Below, piece by piece: positions 44,246 to 52,304 of a stretch of 64,000 nucleotides of DNA. The translations under genes were made by a program, and so were the position numbers. Source of the DNA: Nitrospinaceae bacterium (GTDB lineage: Bacteria > Nitrospinota_A > UBA7883 > JAJDBK01); NCBI GenBank assembly GCA_029261405.1, contig JAJDBK010000031.1, forward strand, positions 59,954 to 123,953, in the 5' to 3' direction. Each line of letters begins with the position of its first letter. Position 1 is the stretch's first letter. The notes beneath the pieces were generated by a model. That model saw only the letters and a list, made by a program, of their open reading frames with translations, was not told where the DNA came from and searched no databases.

Positions 44246-44983
44246 ATGATTAGAATCGACAACGTTACCAAAATCTACGGCAAAACCGTGGCGGTCAACG
44301 ACCTCTCTCTTGATGTGCGCGCGGGAGAGGTTTTCGGGTTTTTAGGCCCCAACGGCGCGGGTAAAACCACGACATTAAAAATGCTCGCCGGCCTGCTGAC
44401 TCCCACTAAAGGCAAGCTCTCCATCTCCGGGTTCGATCTGGCGAAAGATTCGATGAAAGCCAAGATGGTCACCGGGTTCGTTCCCGACAAGCCGTTTATC
44501 TACGAGAAACTGACGGGATCGGAATTTCTGGAGTTCATCGCGGAAATCTACCGTGTCGCAGGGGATAAAGAGAGTTTGCGAATCCAGAGTGAGCTTATAG
44601 AGATGTTTTCCCTGACCGAATGGCTTAACGAACTGGTGGAGTCGTACTCCCATGGAATGCGTCAGAAACTTATCATTACGGCGGCGTTGATCCACCGACC
44701 CAAAGCTCTTGTTATTGACGAACCGATGGTCGGTCTGGACGCCAGAGGGATGAGGCAGGTGAAGGAGCTTTTCCGCAGACTTGCCGACACAGGTTCGACC
44801 GTGCTTTTATCGACCCACACGATGTCGATAGCCGAAGAGACCTGCGACCGGATAGGTGTTTTGAGAAAAGGTCGTCTTATCGCCACGGGTACCATGGCCG
44901 ACCTGAGGAAGCTGGCCGGAGATGGGGAAACGGATCTGGAATCGATATTCCTGAAACTCACCGAAGCCAAACAGGATGATTAA
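44246..44983 (+). CDS. ABC transporter ATP-binding protein
   Basis: A 245-residue ABC ATPase of the CcmA/NatA type. Walker A is GPNGAGKTTTLKM (about 36-48), the signature is YSHGMRQKL (about 134-142), and Walker B with D-loop is ALVIDEPMVGLD (about 153-164). A switch His is in LLSTHTM. No membrane permease follows: the next gene is convergent. The substrate is therefore unknown; the permease may be elsewhere. Its TAA stop overlaps the QueD-like stop in the palindrome TTAA (44980-44983). Confidence 0.93.
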   Translation: MIRIDNVTKIYGKTVAVNDLSLDVRAGEVFGFLGPNGAGKTTTLKMLAGLLTPTKGKLSISGFDLAKDSMKAKMVTGFVPDKPFIYEKLTGSEFLEFIAEIYRVAGDKESLRIQSELIEMFSLTEWLNELVESYSHGMRQKLIITAALIHRPKALVIDEPMVGLDARGMRQVKELFRRLADTGSTVLLSTHTMSIAEETCDRIGVLRKGRLIATGTMADLRKLAGDGETDLESIFLKLTEAKQDD

Positions 44984-45471
44984 ACCGGTTTAATCTCTAT
45001 CCTGCTGATGGCTGACTGGGCGGCGCCTTCCATTATCTCTACCTTCAGCCACCGGATGTTTTTTTTCTCCTTACTGATCCACTCTGCAAGCCGGACGGCC
45101 ACATAAGCGGAGAGATTCTCCACCGTCGTAGCCTTTAACGGCAACAGGACACAGTCGGACCGTGGAAACAGGAACCGTTTAGTCTTGAACCTGACCTCAA
45201 CCTCCTCATCGGTGATGTCAAGTTCCTGGCGTTCGTCTTCTTTGGCGATGAGTATCCTGTGATCGAGGGTTTGACATACCTGCTTTATCACCGGGTTCAC
45301 GCTGTGAAAATCGATAATGGTGCTATCAGCGCCCTTCGAGCCGCCAAGTTCGACCGTGACGGCATAATTATGACCGTGCAGACGTTCGCACTGGTTCATA
45401 TCGATAAGGAAATGGGCGGAAGCGAACTGGTGTTCGCCACGACTGATACGGATTTTAGTTTCAGTTGTCAT
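44980..45471 (-). CDS. 6-carboxytetrahydropterin synthase (QueD/PTPS family)
   Basis: A 163-residue T-fold protein. Zinc ligands are visible as His in ASAHFL and HGH in CERLHGHNYAV; the family motif CxxxHGH is intact, which fits QueD in queuosine synthesis. The frame opens with GTG at 45498, but the ATG at 45471 gives the family N-terminus (TKIRISRGEHQFASAHFL). No other que genes are near. The long final part (VENLSAYVA, IRWLKVEIMEG) is normal for the family. Confidence 0.87.
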   Translation of the reverse strand: MTTETKIRISRGEHQFASAHFLIDMNQCERLHGHNYAVTVELGGSKGADSTIIDFHSVNPVIKQVCQTLDHRILIAKEDERQELDITDEEVEVRFKTKRFLFPRSDCVLLPLKATTVENLSAYVAVRLAEWISKEKKNIRWLKVEIMEGAAQSAISRIEIKPV

Positions 45472-45528
45472 TCTAGTCAAAAGATCAGGCCGACCCACAA
45501 CCGATTACAAAGATATCGGTTGATCCGG

Positions 45529-46926
45529 TCAGTTGGCTGACTTGGCTCGTTTAAACTTGAACAGCTGTCGGCGGTAATACTTGTCATCCGGCGCCAGAGA
45601 TATGGCCTTCTCGATAAGTGTGATCGCGTCGTCAAAATTGTTGAGACGGTAATGCACCTCGGACAACGTGTCGATATACTCTGGAATATCGCCGAAGACA
45701 GCCAGCGACTTTTCGGAATACATCTTGGCTTCCTGCAGTTTTTCGCCCTGTTTGGTAAGAACCCAGGCGATTCTGTTCAGCGCAGGGGCGTAATCGTCGG
45801 TTTTCTCCAGGATAATCTGGCACTCTTCCGCCGCTTTTTCGTTCATGTCCCTTTTACTGTAGACGGTTGCAAGACCGAGTCTGGCCCTGTTGTCTTCCGG
45901 CCGACTCGAAAGCACTTCATTAAAAACCACCTCCGCCTTGCTGAGCGCTCCCCTGTCGAGCATTGCGTAACCCTCGTTGGTCTTCGCGTCATCGGTGTCG
46001 GGATTCAGGCTGGTGTACTCCTTGTACCAGACGCTTGCGTCCTTCTCCCGTCCTGTAGCGTTCAAGGTGTTAGCGTAGAGAAGTAGCAAATCGGAAGAAT
46101 CGGGGAGAGCTGTGACCGATTCTTTCAGCGAGGTCAGCGCCTCTGTGTATTTTTTCTCACCGAGGTAGAGGTTTGCAAGGTTCAGTCGTAACTCCGGGTT
46201 TCCGGGAGACTGCTTTATCTCCCCGGCAAGTTGAGCGGCTTTCTCCTCCGAAGTCAGAACCGCATTATTATCCGGTTTCGATTCTGTTTCCGATGGGGTT
46301 CTATTCTCATTCAGTTCGCCTTCAACCTGCTTGGGACTGGTGGTCTGGGGCGCAGGAGCTGTTTTCCCCTGATTTACCGATTTTGGAAGTTCGATGAGGC
46401 CGTTATCAATGACATACCAGCCCCCGCCAACCAGGATTGCGATCAGGATGAGTTTTGACAAAACCCCACCGCCACTCTTCTTCCGCTCGCCAAAGATATC
46501 CTCCTGCATCGACATCTCCCTTGAGATATCGCCGGGCGGGAGCGTTGGCGCATCGAGGAGACCAGCGCTCTGGTCGGTAGCTTGCTTCTCGTCCAGAGGT
46601 AGCGGGGGCATGGAGCAACCACCTTCGAAGTACGATTTCTCCTCGGCCATAAGGATAGGTGTCCTGATATTTCCTTTAAGCTGGCTGAAGGCGTGAAGGG
46701 ATATCTTCTTCTCCGCTTCGACATTGCCGACTACGACACCGAAATTAAAGAGGTTGCCGGTGTTGATCGTAGCTGCCACCTTGCCCGGTTTGCCTACGAT
46801 GAACGTATCTTTCGAGTGGATTTCACCTTCGAATTGTCCGTCGAACCGGAGAAGACCTTTGAACCGGAGGGCGCCTTTAAGGACAGTACCCTCGCCGAAA
46901 TATGAGTTTAGCTTTCCAACGTCCAT
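45529..46926 (-). CDS. Bactofilin-TPR fusion protein
   Basis: A 465-residue protein of unusual layout. Residues about 1-100 form a bactofilin (DUF583) right-handed beta-helix: LNSYFGEGTVLKGALRFKG and IHSKDTFIVGKPGKVAATI. A linker follows, then one TM helix (about 155-178), a disordered acidic/Pro linker (about 185-235) and five to six tetratricopeptide repeats (about 235-460). Bactofilins polymerise into cytoskeletal patches; TPRs recruit proteins. With the bactofilin inside and one TM helix, the TPRs would face the periplasm. It stands alone. Confidence 0.87.
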   Translation of the reverse strand: MDVGKLNSYFGEGTVLKGALRFKGLLRFDGQFEGEIHSKDTFIVGKPGKVAATINTGNLFNFGVVVGNVEAEKKISLHAFSQLKGNIRTPILMAEEKSYFEGGCSMPPLPLDEKQATDQSAGLLDAPTLPPGDISREMSMQEDIFGERKKSGGGVLSKLILIAILVGGGWYVIDNGLIELPKSVNQGKTAPAPQTTSPKQVEGELNENRTPSETESKPDNNAVLTSEEKAAQLAGEIKQSPGNPELRLNLANLYLGEKKYTEALTSLKESVTALPDSSDLLLLYANTLNATGREKDASVWYKEYTSLNPDTDDAKTNEGYAMLDRGALSKAEVVFNEVLSSRPEDNRARLGLATVYSKRDMNEKAAEECQIILEKTDDYAPALNRIAWVLTKQGEKLQEAKMYSEKSLAVFGDIPEYIDTLSEVHYRLNNFDDAITLIEKAISLAPDDKYYRRQLFKFKRAKSAN

Positions 46927-47086
46927 TATTATTCAAACATATATGGGTTAAGGGGTCCCTTGATGACGCACATTTATATGCGCCCCAAGTTATCTTTTCA
47001 ATATACCACAATACAATGCAATACATTTACGGTTTATAATGAAATCATGAGAGGCAGATTGCGGTACATTTTGACTATATACAGTA
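46927..47086. other. Divergent gap before feoB
   Basis: An A+T-rich 160-base gap between the bactofilin fusion and feoB. A TATAAT (47035-47040) could be a -10 box for feoB, but no good -35 stands 17 bp before it. No clear Fur or DtxR box is recognised by eye. Confidence 0.4.
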
Positions 47087-49042
47087 ATGTTTGAAAAAGG
47101 TTTGAAGGAGGCGCCCGGCCCCTCCTCGCAGGATGGTGTCAGAACCGTCGCCATCGCGGGACCGGCCAACGCGGGTAAAAGCACGATTTACAACTGGTTG
47201 TCCAAATCGTATTCCACCGTCGCAAACTACTCCCAGACCACCATCGACTCGATACACAAGGAGTCGGTTATAGACGGGAACAAGTTCGATTTCTGGGACA
47301 CTCCGGGGCTTGCAGGGTTGACGGACGGCTCCGATGACGAGAACCGGGCCAGAAAAACCCTGATATTTGAGCGACCGGATATGATTCTTTTTGTCGGGGA
47401 CGCTACACGAATGAAACGTACCCTGACACTGCTCGCCCAGACCCTGGAGCTTGGCATTCCTACGGTAATGGTATTGAACAAGATCGACGCCATTGCGGGG
47501 AAAGGAATCCAGATAGATGTCGAAACCCTGGCCGGTGAGATCGGTATTCCTGTTCTTGCAACAACAGCTACCGAAAAAAGGGGTTTTGAAAAGATTGTAA
47601 AAGCGATCTTTCGAGAGATAACTCCCGTTAGCCATCTGCAATACCCCAAGGTTGTAGAAGATGCTGTCGAAGATATTCGGAGTTGTTTTACGAAAAACAA
47701 ACCTTCCAGAGCGGTGGCTCTGCTGTTGCTGATGCGGGATAAGGAGGCGCTAAAACTTCTTCATAAAATAGACAGCGAGTCCGCCCTCGACGCTATGGAG
47801 GTCTCGGAGAGTTTTTTCAGAAAATCACCTATGGTAAACGTTGGTCAGGCTCTCTTTTCCGCCCAGGAGAGATGGGCCGACCGACTTGTGGAGCAAGTAA
47901 CCGTCGTTTCGGTCCTGACAGCTTACAGTTTCGCCCAAAATGCGGCTTGGGCTTCCCGTCACCCGGTATTCGGGTGGCCGATCATGCTTGCAATCATGTG
48001 GGTCACTTTTCACGGTGTCGGAACCGTGGCCACAGTCATAGGTGGTTATTTCGACGCATGGATCGGAATACCACTTACCGGTTTTATCGGGGGGCTGGTA
48101 TCGAATCCAGCGCTATTCGAGTTTCTCGCCGGTGATTTCGGGATCCTGACCATGGGGGTGATGAACGCCATCGCCACAGTGGTTCCTATTCTCATCATCT
48201 TTTTCCTCATAGTAAACTTTTTGGAAGATGTAGGTTACCTGCCAAATCTGAGTGTCCTGCTTAACCGGGTATTCTCGATCTTCGGGCTTACCGGAAAGGC
48301 GGTCCTGTCGATGTCACTCGGTTTCGGGTGCAACACCATGGCTACCTTGACAAGCAGGATGCTGGAGACAAAAAAGGAGCGAATCATAGCCTCCGGCCTC
48401 GTGGCGCTCGGTGTTCCTTGCGCTGTTCAGTTGGGGGTGATGATTGCTATCCTCTCGACAGCGCCCTTCTCCGCTCTTCTGCTGGTGGTCGGCTCGGTAT
48501 TGGCCACTCAGATTGTCTGTGGGATGGCGCTTAACAGGATGCTCAAAGGTGACAAATCCTCTGATTTCATCATAGAGCTACCTCCGTTCACCTGGCCGAA
48601 CTGGCGAAACATCGTCAGAAAAACCAATTTTCGCGTCAGGCATTTTCTGAAAGAGGCCCTTCCACTCTTCGTTCTGGGGGCGGCCTTGATGTTCGCTCTC
48701 GACAAGACCGGCCTGCTCACCCTGATAAAAAAGGGGGCCCATCCGGTTGTAACCGGGTTTTTATCCCTTCCTGACAAGGTGACGGAGGTTTTTATTCTGG
48801 TGCTTTCGAGAAGAGAGTTAGGAGCCGTATATTTCAAGAATATGGTAGACGCTTTTGAGGTAGACTATTATCAGACTGTGGTAGGGCTAACGGTGATAAC
48901 GCTCTTCATACCGTGCGTCTCGAACACGATGGTGATGATAAAAGAGTTGGGGTTGCGCTGGGCGACGGCTATCAACGTAGCTATCATTGTTATAGCCGTC
49001 ATGGTGGGTGGTCTCCTGAACTGGCTGATAAGGATTTTCTGA
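47087..49042 (+). CDS. feoB: Ferrous iron transporter B
   Basis: A 651-residue FeoB. The cytoplasmic G domain starts with GPANAGKST (residues 25-33; the usual form is GxPNxGKST), then DTPG (near 70) and NKID (near 128). A GDI-like helical domain follows, then two FeoB Gate/Nucleoside_recog blocks with about eight TM helices; the gate motif LGFGCNTMATLTSRMLE is intact. It imports Fe2+ at the inner membrane. No free feoA precedes it; FeoA is fused to the regulator that starts five bases downstream. Confidence 0.95.
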   Translation: MFEKGLKEAPGPSSQDGVRTVAIAGPANAGKSTIYNWLSKSYSTVANYSQTTIDSIHKESVIDGNKFDFWDTPGLAGLTDGSDDENRARKTLIFERPDMILFVGDATRMKRTLTLLAQTLELGIPTVMVLNKIDAIAGKGIQIDVETLAGEIGIPVLATTATEKRGFEKIVKAIFREITPVSHLQYPKVVEDAVEDIRSCFTKNKPSRAVALLLLMRDKEALKLLHKIDSESALDAMEVSESFFRKSPMVNVGQALFSAQERWADRLVEQVTVVSVLTAYSFAQNAAWASRHPVFGWPIMLAIMWVTFHGVGTVATVIGGYFDAWIGIPLTGFIGGLVSNPALFEFLAGDFGILTMGVMNAIATVVPILIIFFLIVNFLEDVGYLPNLSVLLNRVFSIFGLTGKAVLSMSLGFGCNTMATLTSRMLETKKERIIASGLVALGVPCAVQLGVMIAILSTAPFSALLLVVGSVLATQIVCGMALNRMLKGDKSSDFIIELPPFTWPNWRNIVRKTNFRVRHFLKEALPLFVLGAALMFALDKTGLLTLIKKGAHPVVTGFLSLPDKVTEVFILVLSRRELGAVYFKNMVDAFEVDYYQTVVGLTVITLFIPCVSNTMVMIKELGLRWATAINVAIIVIAVMVGGLLNWLIRIF

Positions 49043-49046
49043 TTCA

Positions 49047-49709
49047 ATGAATCACTACAAGGACTACCGGCGGGACGAACTGCTCGAAATATTGTGGCAT
49101 CTTGACGAAGACCATGAACTGACCCTCACATCGCTTAAGCAACACGATCCGGACGGAATCTTTACACAAGACCTTGCAACCTTCTCCGACAACGGCATTC
49201 TGGAAGTGGACGGAGAAAACATCACCTTGACACCGACCGGCAAGGAGATCGCCACCGGAATTATAAGACGGCACAGACTCGCTGAGCGGTTATTGACCGA
49301 CGTCCTTGGAAAAACCCCGGAAGAGACCGAAAACGCCGCCTGTGAATTCGAGCATATTCTGGCGCCGGAACTCGTGGAGTCGATCTGCACCCTTCTCGGC
49401 CACCCGAAGTTGTGCCCCCACGGCGCCCCGATTCCGAAAGGGCACTGTTGTGTAGAGTCAGACAAACTTGTGCAAAGCATTGTCATCAGGCTTTCCGATA
49501 TGGAAGTGGGAAAAACGTCAAAAGTCGTCCTGATAAACACCGACGACAAGATACGGATGAACAAACTGTTGTCGCTGGGAATCGTTCCCGGCGTTCCCAT
49601 TACACTAATGCAGAAACGACCGGCGATAGTGGTGGAGGTGAACCAGACCCAGATAGCTCTCGAAAAATCAGTGGGGGACGGTATCAACGTCTGGCGAATG
49701 GAGCGGTAA
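49047..49709 (+). CDS. DtxR-family regulator fused to FeoA
   Basis: A 220-residue protein. An N-terminal winged helix (about 1-70) and a dimerisation/metal domain (about 75-135) are of DtxR type. The metal segment is Cys/His-rich (CEFEHILAPELVE, LGHPKLCPHGAPIPKGHCC), the form seen in anaerobe-type Feo regulators. A C-terminal FeoA/SH3-like domain (about 145-218) completes it. It probably represses feoB when iron is ample, and its FeoA part may also serve FeoB. The order feoB then regulator, five bases apart, supports autoregulation. Confidence 0.92.
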   Translation: MNHYKDYRRDELLEILWHLDEDHELTLTSLKQHDPDGIFTQDLATFSDNGILEVDGENITLTPTGKEIATGIIRRHRLAERLLTDVLGKTPEETENAACEFEHILAPELVESICTLLGHPKLCPHGAPIPKGHCCVESDKLVQSIVIRLSDMEVGKTSKVVLINTDDKIRMNKLLSLGIVPGVPITLMQKRPAIVVEVNQTQIALEKSVGDGINVWRMER

Positions 49710-49731
49710 ACTACAAAAGGAGGGGAATGCG

Positions 49732-49992
49732 TTGAAACAGATAATCATGGCGGTCGGTATAGTGGTGGGAACGGTATTTTTCATCATGAACTTCCACATC
49801 GTGCTTTACGACGGTGGCGGAACGGTTCTGAAAAAAGAAGAAGCGACCTTCGACGGAACTTTCGTTAACCTTGGCGATGTAAACCCCGCAACATACATGG
49901 CCCTCCCCGCTCCGGTCCGCAAATTCATGAACCAGCGTGGCCTCGACAAAGCGAAAAAAATAATCACCGACAGTCTCGACAAAATCAAATAG
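49732..49992 (+). CDS. Small membrane-anchored protein
   Basis: An 86-residue protein with one N-terminal TM helix (about 5-22) and a short exposed part. A strong AGGAGG eight bases before the TTG start decides that start. It follows the DtxR-FeoA gene by 22 bases, so it may belong to the iron operon. No family recognised. Its TAG stop runs directly into a repeat (GTGGCAGGGCCAGTGGC). Confidence 0.7.
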   Translation: MKQIIMAVGIVVGTVFFIMNFHIVLYDGGGTVLKKEEATFDGTFVNLGDVNPATYMALPAPVRKFMNQRGLDKAKKIITDSLDKIK

Positions 49993-50101
49993 TGGCAGGG
50001 CCAGTGGCGCGGCCACGGCGAATAACGCTGGGATTCTTTAGCTACTTACATTCGCGTCGGGTAGTCGCTTCGCTCCTTGCCCCCGGGTTTGTCAGGGGCA
50101 A
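49992..50101. repeat. Intergenic repeat and inverted repeats between convergent genes
   Basis: GTGGCAGGGCCAGTGGC (49992-50008) also occurs, inverted, at 44186-44202. GCGCGGCCACGGCGA after it resembles the inner part of the 55059-55248 element. A 7-bp inverted repeat (TTGCCCC 50077-50083, GGGGCAA 50095-50101) lies nearer radA. No gene in the 140-base gap. Confidence 0.65.
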
Positions 50102-50133
50102 TCGAAAATATGCCCCAGCAAAACCCTGCTGCT

Positions 50134-51492
50134 TTAGCTCGTAAGATACTCCAGCGCTTCGGAGACGGTTCTTACGCTTTCGATACTTATTGATGAGGGT
50201 GTTTTAGGTGAGGTGGATGTCTTCGGGATAATCGCGCGGGTGAATCCTAGTTTGGCGGCCTCGTTTATCCGCGCCTCCACCTGCCCCACAGGTCGGACCT
50301 CACCGCCTAACCCAACTTCCCCCATGATGATGGTTTTACAGTCTATCGGTTTGTCTGTAAAACTCGATACCACCGCACAGACTACCGCAAGGTCGGTGGC
50401 GGTCTCGTCAATCCTGACCCCTCCGGCGACGTTTACAAAGACATCTTCGCCGATCAGGTGATAGCCGCCCCGTTTTTCAATAATCGCCATGAGAATCGCC
50501 ACCCGGTTCGGATCAAATCCAACGCTGGTCCTTCTGGGCGATGGGTAGTGGGTTGTCGCCACCAACGCCTGAATCTCGACCAACAACGGTCTGGTGCCGT
50601 TGACGCAAGCTGTAACCACAGATCCGGGCACATCCCCCGGTCTGTCGGCCAGAAAAAGCTCGGACGGGTTCGTGACCTCCTCAAGCCCGCTCTCTTTCAT
50701 CTCGAAAACGCCGATTTCGTTGGTTGAGCCGAACCGGTTCTTCACACTGCGCAAGATCCTGTACGGGTTACCCTTCTCCCCTTCAAAATAGAGGACCGTA
50801 TCGACCATATGTTCAAGAAGTCTCGGCCCTGCGATGGCGCCCTCTTTGGTGACGTGACCTATAAGGAAGACCGGAATCCCGGTCCGTTTCGCCACGGCCA
50901 GCAACCGCCCGGAGGCCTCCCGCACCTGTCCCACAGTACCCGGCGCCGAGGGGAGTTCATCGGTATAGATTGTCTGGATCGAATCGACCACCACAAGGAC
51001 CGGTTTGATCTTCTTTATCTGATCCTCGATAAGGCCGACATCGGTCTCCGATAGTATAAGAAGTGAGTCGTTCATGGCGTTGAGACGCTGGCCTCGCATC
51101 CGTATCTGTCCCGGCGACTCTTCCCCCGATACATAAAGGACCGGGCCGACATTCGATACGGCGCCCGCCACCTGCAACATTATGGTCGATTTACCTATCC
51201 CCGGATCGCCACCTACCAGAATCAGGGAGCCGGGAACAACCCCACCTCCCAGGGCGCGGTCGAGTTCACCTATGCCGGTAAGGATTCTTGTTATCGATTC
51301 GGTTGTCGCCGAAGTGATCGGTATAGGCCCACCATCGTCAGTCGATTCAACCCACCGTCTCTTGCTGGTTCCTGTGGGCGCCCGCTCCTCGGCGAAAGTG
51401 TCCCACGAGTTGCACGATGGACACCTGCCGAGCCACTTGGCGCTTGCGTGTCCGCACGACTGGCAGATATACGATATTTTGGACTTTGCCAT
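50134..51492 (-). CDS. radA: DNA repair protein RadA
   Basis: A 452-residue RadA (Sms). The N-terminal zinc finger is CQSCGHASAKWLGRCPSC (residues 10-27). Walker A is GDPGIGKST (about 95-103), the RadA KNRFG motif is intact (near 255), and the C-terminal Lon-like domain is present (DVFVNVAGGVRI). It is a branch-migration helicase in recombinational repair. The DUF4124 gene lies 26 bases upstream on the same strand. Confidence 0.96.
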   Translation of the reverse strand: MAKSKISYICQSCGHASAKWLGRCPSCNSWDTFAEERAPTGTSKRRWVESTDDGGPIPITSATTESITRILTGIGELDRALGGGVVPGSLILVGGDPGIGKSTIMLQVAGAVSNVGPVLYVSGEESPGQIRMRGQRLNAMNDSLLILSETDVGLIEDQIKKIKPVLVVVDSIQTIYTDELPSAPGTVGQVREASGRLLAVAKRTGIPVFLIGHVTKEGAIAGPRLLEHMVDTVLYFEGEKGNPYRILRSVKNRFGSTNEIGVFEMKESGLEEVTNPSELFLADRPGDVPGSVVTACVNGTRPLLVEIQALVATTHYPSPRRTSVGFDPNRVAILMAIIEKRGGYHLIGEDVFVNVAGGVRIDETATDLAVVCAVVSSFTDKPIDCKTIIMGEVGLGGEVRPVGQVEARINEAAKLGFTRAIIPKTSTSPKTPSSISIESVRTVSEALEYLTS

Positions 51493-51518
51493 AAAGATCG
51501 CCCGGTTGTGGGCTTTAT

Positions 51519-52226
51519 CTAACTACCCTGTTTTTCTTTTACAGGTTCAGGCTCCGCCGGTTTCGGTTTACCGGGGATAGTCTGTTTGTGGATCACACCT
51601 TCGGGAAGATTGTCCCCCGGATCAGCGTCGTCGCCCGGTTCTACTATCTGGTAGGAGTTCCAGTTCAGCCGGTACTTGTGACCCGCCACCTGCTCAGGTG
51701 TGAGTTCAGTTTCGTATTCAATCATGGCGCTCTCCCCCGGTTCCAGCCAGTCGGGGCGTTTTGTACCGGTGGTGAGGGGTATGTTTATGTCTATTTTCTC
51801 CCGGTCGGAGCTGTAAAGGATTACATCAAGATTTACTCCGTCCACCGGGTAGGGAAATTTATTTTTAACCTTCGCCGTTAGAACGGCAAGACCACCATCG
51901 GAGACACCAAATTTGATACCCTTGGAGATGTAGACACCTTTAGATTTCTTCTTCCGCTTCTTTTTCTTCTTTTTCTTCTTCTTTTTGTCGGTTTTTGTAG
52001 CGGGTTTTTTCGATTTCCCTTTCTCTTCCTCCTCTACGGCCTGCTCATCGTCGCCGTCATCTTTGACAATTTTATCGTGAGGCTGGTCGCTGAAATGGAC
52101 GGAACCGTTTTCATCCACCCACTTGTAAACCTCGGCCTCCGCCATGCTGTAGGTAGACAGAAAGAAGGCCAACGCCAAAAAAGGCATTACCCTCCGCCCC
52201 GCTGAAAGGAAAATTGAAAATCGCAT
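51519..52226 (-). CDS. DUF4124 exported protein
   Basis: A 235-residue protein with a signal peptide (about 10-32). A DUF4124 domain follows (VYKWVDENGSVHFSDQP, about 33-50). A very lysine-rich stretch (about 75-95) lies before a beta-rich C-terminal part (about 95-190) that resembles immunoglobulin-like or FxLYD-type modules. A proline/glutamate tail ends it. The function is unknown. It is transcribed towards radA and diverges from the IspH-UbiA gene. Confidence 0.82.
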   Translation of the reverse strand: MRFSIFLSAGRRVMPFLALAFFLSTYSMAEAEVYKWVDENGSVHFSDQPHDKIVKDDGDDEQAVEEEEKGKSKKPATKTDKKKKKKKKKKRKKKSKGVYISKGIKFGVSDGGLAVLTAKVKNKFPYPVDGVNLDVILYSSDREKIDINIPLTTGTKRPDWLEPGESAMIEYETELTPEQVAGHKYRLNWNSYQIVEPGDDADPGDNLPEGVIHKQTIPGKPKPAEPEPVKEKQGS

Positions 52227-52304
52227 GGACGTATTATATCAGCTATTTGAAGGATTCAGGTCAGAATAGGTTAAAATCGGGTAATTACATATTTTCAAGG
52301 TTCC

